This document shows, piece after piece, positions 25,961-35,210 of a DNA stretch of 64,000 nt. The translations under genes and the position numbers were made by a program. Under the pieces are notes generated by a model. The model was not told the origin of the DNA, searched no databases, and saw nothing but the letters and a program-made list of their open reading frames with translations. Every line of letters starts with the position of its first letter. Position 1 is the stretch's first letter. Source of the stretch: Catenulispora acidiphila DSM 44928 (GTDB lineage: Bacteria; Actinomycetota; Actinomycetes; Streptomycetales; Catenulisporaceae); assembly GCF_000024025.1 (NCBI RefSeq), contig NC_013131.1, positions 8,598,229 through 8,662,228 of the forward strand, written 5' to 3'.

Positions 25961-27043
25961 TCAGTACCTTGTGCTGTCCGCCAGCAGGGGCGGATAGACC
26001 GCGGACGCCTCCCCGTCGACTGTCGTCCCGGCGAACTGGAGCATCGCGCGCAGCGGTCCGCGCATCGGTGCCGGGTAGTCCAGCGTCGGCGCCGACACCT
26101 TGTCGAGCCGGCCGAGCTGCTCGTCGTCGAGGGTGATGTCGAGGGCTGCGAGGTTGGACTCCAGGTGCTCCAGGCGCCGCGCGCCGACGATCGGCACGAC
26201 GGCGCCCGGGCGGGCCAGCAGCCAGGCGAGGGCGACCGCCGAGGAGGTCGTGCTGAGCTCGTCGGCGATGGCGGCGACGGTCTCGATGACGGTGAACTGC
26301 GCGTCGTCGGGGGCACCGACGTGATTTGCGCGTGCTGAGTCCGTGACGGCGGCTCCGCGGCGGTACTTGCCCGACAGGAAACCGTTGCGCAGCGGGCTCC
26401 ACGGGACGAGAGCCATCCCCTGGTCGGTGGCGAGCGGGGCGAGTTCGCCCTCGACGGTACGCGCGAGCAGCGAGTACTCGACCTGGAGGGCGACCAGCGG
26501 TGTCCAGCCGCGCAGCAGGGCGGTGGTCTGGGCCTGCGCGGTGACCCAGGCCGGGACGTTGGAGAACCCGATGTAGCGGACCTTGCCGGCGCGGACGAGG
26601 TCGTCGAGCGTTCGCATGGTCTCCTCGATCGGGGTGTTCCGGTCCCACTGGTGCAGCCAGTAGAGGTCGAGGTAATCAGTGCGCATACGGCGCAGGGTCT
26701 GCTCCAGCTGCGCGGTGATCGCGCCACGCCCGGCTCCGCCGCCGTTGGGGTCGCCGGGGTACATGTTGCCGAAGAACTTAGAGGCCAGGACCACGTGCTC
26801 ACGGCTGCCGGGCCGGGCGGCGAAGTAGTCGCCGAGGATCGCCTCGGAGTGGCCGTTGGTGTAGAAGTTCGCGGTGTCGACGAAGTTGCCGCCGCGTTCC
26901 AGGTAGGCGGTGAGGATGCGTTCGGACTCGGTCACGCTCGATCCTGCTCCCGGCGGGTCCTCGCCGAAGGTCATGGCGCCGAGCGCGAAAGGGCTGACCC
27001 GCAGGCCGGAGCGGCCCAGGGTGCGGTAGTGGTCGAGGGGCAT
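25961..27043 (-). CDS. Aldo/keto reductase
   Basis: A 360-residue NADPH-dependent reductase of the AKR superfamily (YdhF/Tas-like group). The ATG at 27043 is preferred to 27079 because GGAAAGGAAAG lies before it. Conserved parts: LGRSGLRVSPFALGAMTFG, FVDTANFYTNGHSE (catalytic D and Y), VLASKFFG (K), DLYWLHQWD (H), RYIGFSNVPAW and VPIVGARRLEHLE. It is divergent from an AraC-type regulator of the class that commonly controls oxidoreductase genes, so the pair is probably a small aldehyde or ketone response unit. Confidence 0.92.
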   Translation of the reverse strand: MPLDHYRTLGRSGLRVSPFALGAMTFGEDPPGAGSSVTESERILTAYLERGGNFVDTANFYTNGHSEAILGDYFAARPGSREHVVLASKFFGNMYPGDPNGGGAGRGAITAQLEQTLRRMRTDYLDLYWLHQWDRNTPIEETMRTLDDLVRAGKVRYIGFSNVPAWVTAQAQTTALLRGWTPLVALQVEYSLLARTVEGELAPLATDQGMALVPWSPLRNGFLSGKYRRGAAVTDSARANHVGAPDDAQFTVIETVAAIADELSTTSSAVALAWLLARPGAVVPIVGARRLEHLESNLAALDITLDDEQLGRLDKVSAPTLDYPAPMRGPLRAMLQFAGTTVDGEASAVYPPLLADSTRY

Positions 27044-27162
27044 GAGCTTTCCTTTCCGGTGATCCGATCTGCTTTCCATTCCACCGGCCCACGGCTCGCG
27101 CGGGTAGCTCGATCGCCGTGCGTTCTTGCCTATTCCTGCTCAGAGGGAGCAGGCTGGTCGTT

Positions 27163-28038
27163 GTGGAACCGCTCGACGAACTCGCCTCTCTGGTGGCCCG
27201 GCACGCGCACCCGGACAGCCGCACGGCCATCGACGGACTACTGCTGTCCCGCGTGGAGACCGCCGAGCCGGAGTACTCGCTGACCGAGCCGCTGCTGGTG
27301 CTGATGGTCCGCGGACACAAGCACCTGCAACTCGGCGACCACGTAATCGACCACCGGTCCGGAGACGCTTTAGTGGTCACGACCGACCTGCCGGTCACCG
27401 GCCACTTCGCCGGCGCGTCGATCAGCGAACCGGCCCTCGGCGTCGGCATCGCCCTACGCCCCGAACCGATCGCCGCACTGCTCCCCCAACTGCCAGCCGG
27501 CCCATGGTCCCGAACCCGCGCCGAGGGCCCGGCGATGGCAACCGGCCCGGCAGACCTGGAGCTGCTGGATGCGGTACTGCGACTGGTGCGCTTGCTAGAC
27601 AGACCCCCGGACATCGCCGTCCTAGCGCCGGGCTTGGAACGCGAAATCCTGTGGCGCCTGCTCACCGGTCGCCACGCCGCAGCAGTGGCCCAAATCGGCC
27701 GCGCCGACAGCGAACTGGCTCACCTCGGCCGCGCCATCGCATGGCTCCGCACGAACTTCGCCGAACCAGTCCGCATCGCCGAACTCGCAAGCCGAGCAGG
27801 CATGAGCCAATCAGCGTTCCACCGCCGCTTCCGCACGGTGACAGGCATGAGCCCACTCCAGTTCCAGAAGCAACTCCGCCTCCAAGAAGCCCGCACCCTG
27901 CTCCTGGCACGCTCAGGCGACGCAACCCGCGTCGCGCACACCGTCGGCTACGCCAGCGCCAGCCAGTTCAGCCGCGAGTACCGGCGCCTCTTCGGAGCAC
28001 CGCCCCTGCGGGACACGGTGAGGCTCCGGGAAGCCTGA
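27163..28038 (+). CDS. AraC family transcriptional regulator
   Basis: A protein of 291 residues from the GTG at 27163 (306 if the GTG at 27118 is used; the shorter start begins VEPLDELASLVARHA, typical of the family). The N-terminal AraC_N sensor includes LVLMVRGHKHLQLGDHVID; the C-terminus has two helix-turn-helix motifs, RIAELASRAGMSQSAFHRRF and the second around ATRVAHTVGYASASQFSREY. It lies divergent to the aldo/keto reductase gene and is its likely activator. Confidence 0.9.
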   Translation: MEPLDELASLVARHAHPDSRTAIDGLLLSRVETAEPEYSLTEPLLVLMVRGHKHLQLGDHVIDHRSGDALVVTTDLPVTGHFAGASISEPALGVGIALRPEPIAALLPQLPAGPWSRTRAEGPAMATGPADLELLDAVLRLVRLLDRPPDIAVLAPGLEREILWRLLTGRHAAAVAQIGRADSELAHLGRAIAWLRTNFAEPVRIAELASRAGMSQSAFHRRFRTVTGMSPLQFQKQLRLQEARTLLLARSGDATRVAHTVGYASASQFSREYRRLFGAPPLRDTVRLREA

Positions 28039-28180
28039 GCTCGCGCAGGTACGCCAGCGCTGGCCCGCGGAGATCGCCGCGTCGTAGTCGGCACGCGAGC
28101 AGCCGGCCCGACCATGACGTACGGATCACTACGCGCTCGCCGGGCACGCCAATCCTGGGCGCCGGCCGTGGCTGCCGATC

Positions 28181-28214
28181 CACGAGGACTGAATGAGCAC
28201 GAGGACTGAATGAG
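28181..28214. repeat. 17-bp perfect tandem duplication
   Basis: CACGAGGACTGAATGAG occurs twice head to tail (28181-28197, 28198-28214) in the gap between the AraC gene and the convergent dehydrogenase operon. It looks like a recent slippage duplication. Confidence 0.9.
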
Positions 28215-28217
28215 GCA

Positions 28218-28255
28218 GCCCCAGATCGGCGAGTCGCGAGTCGTCGATCTGGGGC
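28218..28255 (-). terminator. Terminator of the seven-gene acyl-CoA/redox operon
   Basis: An 11-bp stem GCCCCAGATCG (28218-28228) with its complement at 28245-28255 and a 16-nt loop, about 20 bases after the stop of the last operon gene. Confidence 0.75.
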
Positions 28256-28275
28256 GCTGCGCACCGAACCCGGCT

Positions 28276-29199
28276 TCAGCTGTAGCTGTGAAAACCCCGC
28301 CCGGTTTTGCGGCCGAGGTGTCCGGCTTCGACCATGCGGGTGAGGAGTGGGGGCGGGGAGTGGTGGGGGTCCTTGAATTCGGCGTACATGGATTCTGCGA
28401 TGGCTTTGACCGTGTCCAGGCCGATGAGGTCGGCTAGGGCTAGTGGGCCTAGGGGGTAGGCGCAGCCGAGGACCATGCCTTGGTCTATGTCTTGGCGGGA
28501 GGCCATGCCTGATTCGAGCATTCTGGTGGCGCTGAGGAGGTAGGGGATCAGGAGGGCGTTGACGATGAAGCCTGCTTGGTCGCGGGATCGGATGGGGTGC
28601 TTGGCGAGGGATCGGGTGGCGAAGGTTGTGGTGCGGGCTTCGGTTTCGGGGCTGGTTGCCAGACAGGGGATGAGTTCGACCAGCTTCAGGACCGGGACCG
28701 GGTTGAAGAAATGCAGGCCGATCACGTGGTCGGGGCGGGATGTCGCGGTGGCCAGGCGGATCACCGGGATGCTCGAGGTGTTCGTGGCCAGGATGGCGTC
28801 GCGGGAGCGGACCGTGCGGTCCAGGCGGGTGAAGACGTCGAGTTTGAGGGCCTCGTTCTCGGCGACGGCTTCGATCACCAGGTCGCGGTCGGCTAGGCGG
28901 TCGAAGTCGGCGGTGACCGTGATGCGGTGCAGGGCCTCCTTGCGCTCGACGTCCGTGATCTTGCCTCGGTCGGCGGCGCGGGTCAGGGAGGCTTCGATCC
29001 GGGTGCGGCCGGCGGTGGCGGCTGCGGTGGTGGTTTCGGTGACCACCACGTCGAAGCCGGCTCGGGCGCAGACCTCTGCGATGCCCGAGCCCATTTGGCC
29101 GCAGCCGACGACGCCGATCAGGCGGAGGTCATGCGGCACTGGGTCCGTCGCGGAATCGGTCGCGGAATCCGTCGCTGAACACGACACAGAGTCCGTCAC
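28276..29199 (-). CDS. 3-hydroxyacyl-CoA (3-hydroxybutyryl-CoA) dehydrogenase
   Basis: A 307-residue NAD-dependent dehydrogenase oxidising 3-hydroxyacyl-CoA to 3-ketoacyl-CoA. The Rossmann motif is GVVGCGQMGSGIAEVCARAG, the catalytic histidine sits in GLHFFNPVPVLKLVEL, with the NTSS segment and the QAGFIVNALLIPYL interdomain helix. The C-terminus shows YPLGPLALADLIGLD. Its N-terminus has a low-complexity triple SATD repeat, probably from DNA slippage. The GTG start overlaps the stop of the acyl-CoA dehydrogenase gene (GTGA); it is the last gene of the operon. Confidence 0.93.
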   Translation of the reverse strand: MTDSVSCSATDSATDSATDPVPHDLRLIGVVGCGQMGSGIAEVCARAGFDVVVTETTTAAATAGRTRIEASLTRAADRGKITDVERKEALHRITVTADFDRLADRDLVIEAVAENEALKLDVFTRLDRTVRSRDAILATNTSSIPVIRLATATSRPDHVIGLHFFNPVPVLKLVELIPCLATSPETEARTTTFATRSLAKHPIRSRDQAGFIVNALLIPYLLSATRMLESGMASRQDIDQGMVLGCAYPLGPLALADLIGLDTVKAIAESMYAEFKDPHHSPPPLLTRMVEAGHLGRKTGRGFHSYS

Positions 29200-30362
29200 G
29201 AGGGCAGTCGCAGGACATTGGTGCCGCGCTTGATCAGCTCGCCAGAGATGATCAGGCGCTGGATCTCGGAGGTGCCCTCCCAGATGCGGTCCACGCGCAG
29301 CTCACGGTACAGGCGCTCGACCGCGTAGGAGCGGTCGTAGCCGCGGCCGCCGAAGATCTGCACGCAGCGGTCGATCACGCGGTTGGACGCCTCGCTCGCC
29401 GTGAGCTTGGCGATCGCCGCCTTGGCGTGCAGGGTCTTGCGGTCGGCGTCCGGCTGCGAGATCTCCCAGGCGACCTGGAGGAAGTAGGCGCGGTTGACCG
29501 CGATGTCGACCGCGCAGTCGGCGAGCATGCCCTGGATCAGCTGGAAGTTCGCGATCGGCTGCCCGAACTGCTCGCGGCGCACCGCCCACTCGCGTGCCAG
29601 CTCCAGTGCGCGCTCGGCGGCGCCGATCGTGCGGGCGGCGATCATCAGGCGCTCCTCGGTGAACCAGGCGCGGGTGATGTCGTAACCCTCGCCGAGCCCG
29701 CCGAGGACCTGGTCGTCGGGCACGAAGACGTCCGTGAACGTGAACTCCGGGTGCTCGTAGACGAAGGTGTGCATGAAGCGCGGTGTGCGTTGCACCGCCA
29801 CGCCTTGCGTCGCCTTGTCCACCAGGAACAGGGTCGGGGCGCGGTCCTCGCCTGCCGCGGCCAGCACGATGATGAAGTCCGCGTGGTCGCCGACCGTCAC
29901 GAACCACTTCTCGCCGTCGATCGACCAGCCGTCGTCGACCTTGCGCGCGGTGGTCGTCAGGTTCTGCGGGTCGGAGCCGGCGTTCGGCTCGGTGACGGCG
30001 TAGCAGTCCCGGCGCTCGCCGCGGATCACCGGCTCCAGGAAGCGCTCGCGCTGCCCCGGCGTGCAGAAGCGCAGCGCGTTGGCCGGGCGCCACACCATGT
30101 CCCACAGCGCGCCGGTCAGCCGGCCCAGCTGCTCCTGCACCACGGCCTGCTCGAAGATGGTCAGGCCGGCGCCGCCCCATTCGGCCGGCATGTTGATCGC
30201 CTGCAGTCCCGCGTTGAGAACCGCGTCGCGCACCTCGGCGTGCGCCTCCGGCGGCAGGCCGTTGTCCTCCTCGCAGGCGAGCTCGTACTTGGTCAGGAAG
30301 TCCGCCAGGTCGCGGGCCGCGGTCTGCAGGTCGAGCTGGCGCTGGGTGAGTCGGAAGTCCAT
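29196..30362 (-). CDS. Acyl-CoA dehydrogenase (first of two paralogues)
   Basis: A 388-residue FAD enzyme making the alpha-beta double bond in acyl-CoA. Seen are CYAVTEPNAGSDPQNL, the INGEKW-type strand IDGEKWFVTVGDHADF, the AREWAVRREQFGQPIANFQL helix, QIFGGRGYDRSYAVERLYRE and IWEGTSEIQRL with the catalytic glutamate. It follows its paralogue by one base and starts MDFRLTQRQLDLQ. Side-by-side acyl-CoA dehydrogenases in actinobacteria often act as heteromers on bulky acyl-CoAs (known for steroid FadE pairs; here inferred). Confidence 0.92.
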   Translation of the reverse strand: MDFRLTQRQLDLQTAARDLADFLTKYELACEEDNGLPPEAHAEVRDAVLNAGLQAINMPAEWGGAGLTIFEQAVVQEQLGRLTGALWDMVWRPANALRFCTPGQRERFLEPVIRGERRDCYAVTEPNAGSDPQNLTTTARKVDDGWSIDGEKWFVTVGDHADFIIVLAAAGEDRAPTLFLVDKATQGVAVQRTPRFMHTFVYEHPEFTFTDVFVPDDQVLGGLGEGYDITRAWFTEERLMIAARTIGAAERALELAREWAVRREQFGQPIANFQLIQGMLADCAVDIAVNRAYFLQVAWEISQPDADRKTLHAKAAIAKLTASEASNRVIDRCVQIFGGRGYDRSYAVERLYRELRVDRIWEGTSEIQRLIISGELIKRGTNVLRLPS

Positions 30363-30363
30363 G

Positions 30364-31617
30364 TCAGTCCTCGTTCGTGGTGGCGGAAGCAGGGGCAGCG
30401 GTGGCCGCGGTGATGTCGGTGGCTGCGGCGGGGCGGGGCAGGGCGAGCGACCGGGTCCCGCGCTTGATCAGCTCGTTGGCGATGATCACGCGCTGGATCT
30501 CGGAGGTCCCCTCCCAGATCCGGTCCACGCGCAGCTCCCGGAAGATGCGCTCGACGGCGAACGCGCTGTCGTAGCCGCGGCCGCCGAAGATCTGCACGCA
30601 GCGGTCCGCGACCCGCCCGGCCGCCTCGCTCGCGGCGAGCTTGGCCGTCGAGGCCTTGGCGTGCAGGGTCTTGCGGTCGGTGTCCGGCTGGTCGGCCTCC
30701 CACGCGACCTGGTGGGTGTAGGCGCGGTTGACCGCGATGTCCACGGCGCAGTCGGCGAGCATGCCCTGGATCAGCTGGAACTCGGCGATCGGCTGGCCGA
30801 ACGCCTGGCGTCGCACGGCCCAGTCGCGGGCTTCCGACAGCGCGCGCTCGGCGGCGCCGACGGTCCGCGCCGCGATCATCAGGCGCTCGTCGGTGAACCA
30901 TTCCTTGGTGAGTTCATAGCCCTCGCCGACGTCTCCCAGCACGTCCTCGTCAGCGACGAACACGTCGGTGAGCGTGAACTCCGGATGCCCGTTGACCGCG
31001 TGGTGCATGAAGTGCGGGACGCGCGTCATCTCCAGACCCGGCGCGTTCTTGTCGACGAAGAACAGCGTCGCAAGCTTCTCAGGACCCTGGGCACCCTCGA
31101 CAATCGCATCTGCCTGCACCAGCAGGAAGTCGGCGATGTCCCCGCAGGTGACGAACCACTTCTCACCGTTGAGCAGCCATCCCCCGGCGGTGCGCGTGGC
31201 GACCGTGACGCCGCTGGAGGGGTCCGATCCCGCCTCGGGCTCGGTGACCGCGAAGGCGTCGAACTTCTCGCCGCGGATGATCGGCAGCAGGTACTTCTCC
31301 CGCTGCTCCGGCGTGCCGTAAGCCAGGACGTTCGAGGGCCGCCAGGGGATGTCCCACAGACAGTTCGTCGCCTTGCCGAACTCCTCCTCGACGATCACCT
31401 GCTCCAGCAGCGACAGCCCCGGGCCGCCCCACTCGACCGGCATGTTGATCGCGTAGACGCCGGCGTCCATCGCGGCGAGTGTCAGCTCCCTGACGATGCT
31501 CTTCGGCAGCGCGCCACGGGCTTGCTCAGCCTGGTCCTCGTACTGAATGAGGAGCTTGACGTAGTCGGCGGCGCGCCGTTTGAGGTCCTGCTGGGCAGGC
31601 GTGTATCGGAAGTCCAT
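30364..31617 (-). CDS. Acyl-CoA dehydrogenase (second of two paralogues)
   Basis: A 417-residue paralogue of the neighbouring enzyme with the same order of motifs: DAFAVTEPEAGSDPSSGV, LNGEKWFVTCGDIADF, ARDWAVRRQAFGQPIAEFQL, QIFGGRGYDSAFAVERIFRE and IWEGTSEIQRV (catalytic E). It carries an extra alanine/threonine-rich C-terminal tail of about 30 residues. GAGGAG precedes the ATG. Both copies keep the catalytic glutamate, so both could be active. The gene lies between the NDP-forming acyl-CoA synthetase and the first dehydrogenase. Confidence 0.92.
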   Translation of the reverse strand: MDFRYTPAQQDLKRRAADYVKLLIQYEDQAEQARGALPKSIVRELTLAAMDAGVYAINMPVEWGGPGLSLLEQVIVEEEFGKATNCLWDIPWRPSNVLAYGTPEQREKYLLPIIRGEKFDAFAVTEPEAGSDPSSGVTVATRTAGGWLLNGEKWFVTCGDIADFLLVQADAIVEGAQGPEKLATLFFVDKNAPGLEMTRVPHFMHHAVNGHPEFTLTDVFVADEDVLGDVGEGYELTKEWFTDERLMIAARTVGAAERALSEARDWAVRRQAFGQPIAEFQLIQGMLADCAVDIAVNRAYTHQVAWEADQPDTDRKTLHAKASTAKLAASEAAGRVADRCVQIFGGRGYDSAFAVERIFRELRVDRIWEGTSEIQRVIIANELIKRGTRSLALPRPAAATDITAATAAPASATTNED

Positions 31618-31628
31618 GTCGGCGCTCC

Positions 31629-33752
31629 TCAGTGCTCAGGAAGTGCTTGCTCGGAAAGTGCTTGCTCGGAAGGGGAAAGCGGGACCAGCGGCACGGCACG
31701 GGCGTCCAGCGCGAGCGTCCCCGACGGCAGCGCCAGCAGTGGATTGACTTCGAACTCTGCGATGTCGTGGTGCGCGGCGGCGACCCCAGTGATCTGCTCG
31801 ATCGCCTTGGCGGCGGCGGCCACGTCGACCGCCGGACGCCCGCGCACCCCGTCCAGCAGAGCGGCGCAGCGCAGACCGCGCAGCATCGCTTCGGCGCGGG
31901 CCGCCGAGACCGGCGCGAGGGCGAACGCGACATCGCCAAGAACCTCGGTGAACACCCCGCCCAGACCGACCATCGCGATCGGACCGAAGCGCGGGTCACG
32001 GTTGACGCCGACGATCAGCTCGACGCCGCCTCCCAGGTCCGCCATCTCCTCGACCGAGTACGACGAGGCGGTCAAGCGCGCGTGCGTCTCGCGATACGCG
32101 GCGACCAGAGCCTCCTCGTCAGCGAGGTTCAAGGCGACGCCACCGGCATCGGACTTGTGAAGCAGATGCAGAGCCTTGAGAACGAAGGGCCCTGACGTAC
32201 CGCGCGCGAACGACCGCAACGCGTCCTCATCGCAGATCTCGGCGGAGGCGGGGAATCGGACGCCTGCCTCGGCGAGCAGGGCGCGCGTGGCGTAGTACCC
32301 GGTATCGGTCATCGGCGCGGCCGGCTCCGGCAGCGGATCGATCGCCGCGGCGCCACCAGCGACGTCCCCGACCATGACCACGACCGCCTGCAACGCACGC
32401 GCCGCATCCTCGATCGCCGCGAACACCGGAATCCCAGCCGCCTGCATGGTCTGGCAGCTCGGCGCGTCCGGATACATCGACTGCGCGACCACCGGCTTCG
32501 GCGACGCTCGCACCGCCCGCGCGATCGAATCGGCAGCGGCGAGCTCAGCGGCGCCAAGCGATCCCTGCGCACCGCCGAGACCTCCGGAATCGGCGGAGTA
32601 GCCCCCGAAGTAGCCGGTCATCAGGACGGCATCGACCTCGTCGGCGTCCAGCAGCGTCCGGACGACGTTCGCGTACGACATCGGGTCCTGCTCCCCCATG
32701 CCCGCCAGGTCGACCGGATTACCGAGCGCCGAGGGACCCCACAGGTGTGCTGCCAACCGGTTCTGGACCTGCGCGCCAAGCTCGGGAACGTCGAATCCGG
32801 CAGCCTCAGCAGCATCCGCGGCGACGACACCGTGACCGCCGCCGTCGGTGAACACCGCGACGCGGCGTCCGCGAGCCCGACGGCTCCCCACGACCGCCGC
32901 GAGCACAGCGGTCATCTCCCTCGGCGTGCGCACCAGCTCGACACCCGCGTCCCGGCACGCGGCCGCGACGATGTCCGAGGAGGTCGTCAGCGCCCCGGTG
33001 TGCGACGCCGCACTGCGCGCCGCAGCCGACCCGCGTCCGGCGCTGAGCAGCACCACCGCCTTGCCCGCCGCAGCAGCTGCCGCCGCGAAAGCCCTGCCGT
33101 CGCCGAAGTCCTCGGCGTAGACCGCGATCGCCTGCGTCGCCTCGTGACGCGCACAGTCCTCGACCAGATCCACGAGCGTGACGTCGGACTGGTTGCCCAA
33201 CGAAACGAAGCGCGAGAAGCCCAGACCGTGCGGCGCAAAGGAGAGCTGGAGTTCCAGCGCGAGATTCCCACTCTGACTCAGCAGCGCGACGCCGCCGAGA
33301 TCGAAGGCGTCGGAGGCCAGATACAGCTCGGTGGTGTTGTCGGCGATGCCCAGGCAGTTCGGTCCGACCAGGACCGCACCGGCGGCGCGCACGCGTTCGG
33401 CGACCGCTCGCTGCCGCGCCAGACCGTCGGCGCCGGTCTCAGCGAAACCTGCGGTGACCGCGACGATCGCACTCGCGCCGCACGCCAAGGCTTCCTCAAC
33501 GGTCTCCTCGTATACCGCAGCCGGAACCGAGACCACGACCAGCCCGACCGGCTCGCCGATCGCGGTCAGGCTGGTCGCCGCAGCCTGGCCGAGCACGGTA
33601 CCCCCGCGCCGGTTCACCAGATGGATCGGCCGGCGGTGCGGCGCGCGCAAAGCTTGCGAGGCGATGGCGTGCCCGTACTTCGCCGGATCGTCGCTCGCCC
33701 CGACCACGGCCACAGACACCGGGTCGAAGAGCGGCGCCAGGTCCCGGCTCAC
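31629..33752 (-). CDS. Acyl-CoA synthetase (NDP-forming), fused alpha-beta
   Basis: A 707-residue protein of the acetate-CoA ligase (ADP-forming)/succinyl-CoA synthetase superfamily, activating a carboxylic acid to its CoA thioester, or the reverse. Order: CoA-binding Rossmann domain (SVAVVGASDDPAKYG), ligase-type domain with GPNCLGI and the phospho-histidine motif SHTGAL, and a C-terminal ATP-grasp domain (FVLKALHLLHKSDAGGVAL, then VGVNRDPRFGPIAMVGLGG). The start is the GTG at 33752, which overlaps the ferredoxin stop (GTGA). In this operon it probably feeds the acyl-CoA dehydrogenases. Confidence 0.9.
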   Translation of the reverse strand: MSRDLAPLFDPVSVAVVGASDDPAKYGHAIASQALRAPHRRPIHLVNRRGGTVLGQAAATSLTAIGEPVGLVVVSVPAAVYEETVEEALACGASAIVAVTAGFAETGADGLARQRAVAERVRAAGAVLVGPNCLGIADNTTELYLASDAFDLGGVALLSQSGNLALELQLSFAPHGLGFSRFVSLGNQSDVTLVDLVEDCARHEATQAIAVYAEDFGDGRAFAAAAAAAGKAVVLLSAGRGSAAARSAASHTGALTTSSDIVAAACRDAGVELVRTPREMTAVLAAVVGSRRARGRRVAVFTDGGGHGVVAADAAEAAGFDVPELGAQVQNRLAAHLWGPSALGNPVDLAGMGEQDPMSYANVVRTLLDADEVDAVLMTGYFGGYSADSGGLGGAQGSLGAAELAAADSIARAVRASPKPVVAQSMYPDAPSCQTMQAAGIPVFAAIEDAARALQAVVVMVGDVAGGAAAIDPLPEPAAPMTDTGYYATRALLAEAGVRFPASAEICDEDALRSFARGTSGPFVLKALHLLHKSDAGGVALNLADEEALVAAYRETHARLTASSYSVEEMADLGGGVELIVGVNRDPRFGPIAMVGLGGVFTEVLGDVAFALAPVSAARAEAMLRGLRCAALLDGVRGRPAVDVAAAAKAIEQITGVAAAHHDIAEFEVNPLLALPSGTLALDARAVPLVPLSPSEQALSEQALPEH

Positions 33753-33946
33753 GGCCGCGACTCCAGCCGCAGCGCGCGGTTCGGGCATGCGGCGACGGCG
33801 GCCCGGGCAGCCGGTTCGCCGTCAGCCGGAACCTCGGCCTCGGTGACCGCGGCATAGCCGAAGTCGTCGAGGTCGATCTGAGCGGGAGCTTGTTCCTGAC
33901 ACACGCCGTAGCCCTCACAGAGGGTGGCGTCCACTAGCAGTTTCAT
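33749..33946 (-). CDS. [3Fe-4S]-type ferredoxin
   Basis: A 65-residue electron carrier from the ATG at 33946. Three cysteines are placed as in single-cluster actinobacterial ferredoxins: C10-x5-C16 (CEGYGVC) and C54 followed by proline (AACPNRAL). The missing second cysteine of the CxxCxxC motif indicates a [3Fe-4S] cluster. Such ferredoxins usually serve P450s or oxygenases. Its gene lies between the NuoF-like flavoprotein and the acyl-CoA synthetase and is close to the Rieske oxygenase, making the latter a likely electron acceptor (inference). Confidence 0.9.
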   Translation of the reverse strand: MKLLVDATLCEGYGVCQEQAPAQIDLDDFGYAAVTEAEVPADGEPAARAAVAACPNRALRLESRP

Positions 33947-33953
33947 GGTTCCT

Positions 33954-35210
33954 CTATCGCGGTGCTGATATGGGCTGACTGATGGCGAAGACGGTCGGAG
34001 GCGCCACCCGGAACCGGTCAGCTTCCAGCAGCCGGTCGGACAGGCAACAAGGGCTGCGTCCTTCGATGTGGGCTTCGGTGAGCGGGCCGAAGGAGCGCAG
34101 CAGAGAGGCAGCGAGGTTCGCCGCGGCGTCGAGCAGGCCGCACGCGCCACGACGGCGCAGGCTTTGCGACCACTTGCTCAGCCGAGCCAGGTCGTCAGGC
34201 TCGGCGGTGCCGTGGACCGCGGACGCCATCGTGCGCGCCAACGCGGCAGTCCCGGTGACGCACACCCCGCACTGACGGCTGCTCTCATCGGCGAGAAACG
34301 CCAATCCCTCGGCGGCGAGCGCCACCGGACACTCGCCAGGCGCGAGGAAGTGCACGGCTCCGCAGCCGAGCGCCGATCCCGCCGCGGTCAGCGCCGCCGC
34401 TTCGAGTTCGGTCCGCAGGCCGCGGGGATCGAGGATTCCTCCGAACATGCCGCCCATCAGGACGCCAGGAGTACCGAGCCGGTCCGCGCGGTAGGCCAGC
34501 GCCTGCAACGACGTGCCGACCGGCGCCTCGACCAGTTCCGGTTCCAGACCCGGACCGGAGACCGTCAGCAGCAGTGAGTCCGGGGTCTGTGGCCGTGCGG
34601 CCAGCAGCGCGATCCGCGCCAGAGTCTCGACGTTCGCGACGAGCGTCGGGACGCCGTCGACACCGGATTCAAAGGGTCGCGGCGGTTTCGCGGTCGGCAG
34701 TGCGGGCCCGCCGTTGATCCGCCGGACCACCGCCGTCTCCTCGCCGGCGACATAGGTGTGCGCGACCCGCACGATCTGCGTGGGCACGTACGGCTCCCGC
34801 TCGGCCAGCGCGCGACGCATGCTCTCGGCGGCCTCGTCGTCGGCCACGTAGACGTAGCAGCGTGCGGCGCGGGTGATGTCGGCGGCGCGCAACATCCCGT
34901 CCAGGACGAGGTGCGGCCGCGCCCGCATCAGCCAGCGGTCCTTGACCGATCCCGGTTCTCCTTCGCCGCCGTTGGCGACGACGACCGGGACCGAGCCGGC
35001 GGCGCGCACGGCGAGCAGCTTGGCTGCCGCCGGGAAGCCGGCGCCACCCCGGCCGCGCAGCCCTGCCGCCTTGATGCGGTTCACCAGCAGATCCGGCGAC
35101 AGGTCGCGGTAACCGCCAGCGTGCCAATAGGCATCACGGGCTTCACGCCGGTCGGGTCTTTCGCCGAGCAGCGGCGCGGAACCCGGCATCAGGGAATGGA
35201 TCTGGGTCAT
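33954..35210 (-). CDS. NuoF-like FMN/iron-sulfur oxidoreductase
   Basis: A 418-residue homologue of the NADH-binding subunit of complex I. The FMN/NADH site is seen as GLRGRGGAGFP (50-60) and NGGEGEPGSVKDRWLM (81-95), followed by an SLBB-like region and the iron-sulfur domain. There the motif is ESSRQCGVC (C314, C317) plus C357, so the first of the four cluster cysteines of NuoF is serine. It is coupled to a small upstream gene (ATGA) and sits 7 bases before the ferredoxin gene; it probably passes electrons from NAD(P)H to that ferredoxin. Confidence 0.85.
   Translation of the reverse strand: MTQIHSLMPGSAPLLGERPDRREARDAYWHAGGYRDLSPDLLVNRIKAAGLRGRGGAGFPAAAKLLAVRAAGSVPVVVANGGEGEPGSVKDRWLMRARPHLVLDGMLRAADITRAARCYVYVADDEAAESMRRALAEREPYVPTQIVRVAHTYVAGEETAVVRRINGGPALPTAKPPRPFESGVDGVPTLVANVETLARIALLAARPQTPDSLLLTVSGPGLEPELVEAPVGTSLQALAYRADRLGTPGVLMGGMFGGILDPRGLRTELEAAALTAAGSALGCGAVHFLAPGECPVALAAEGLAFLADESSRQCGVCVTGTAALARTMASAVHGTAEPDDLARLSKWSQSLRRRGACGLLDAAANLAASLLRSFGPLTEAHIEGRSPCCLSDRLLEADRFRVAPPTVFAISQPISAPR

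Noticed and set aside
28181-28214. Possible CRISPR-like direct repeats
   Set aside because: Only two head-to-tail copies without spacers; no array anywhere in the window.
31629-33788. Longer start of the acyl-CoA synthetase at 33788
   Set aside because: It would overlap the ferredoxin gene by 40 bases; the GTG at 33752 gives the GTGA overlap seen throughout this operon.
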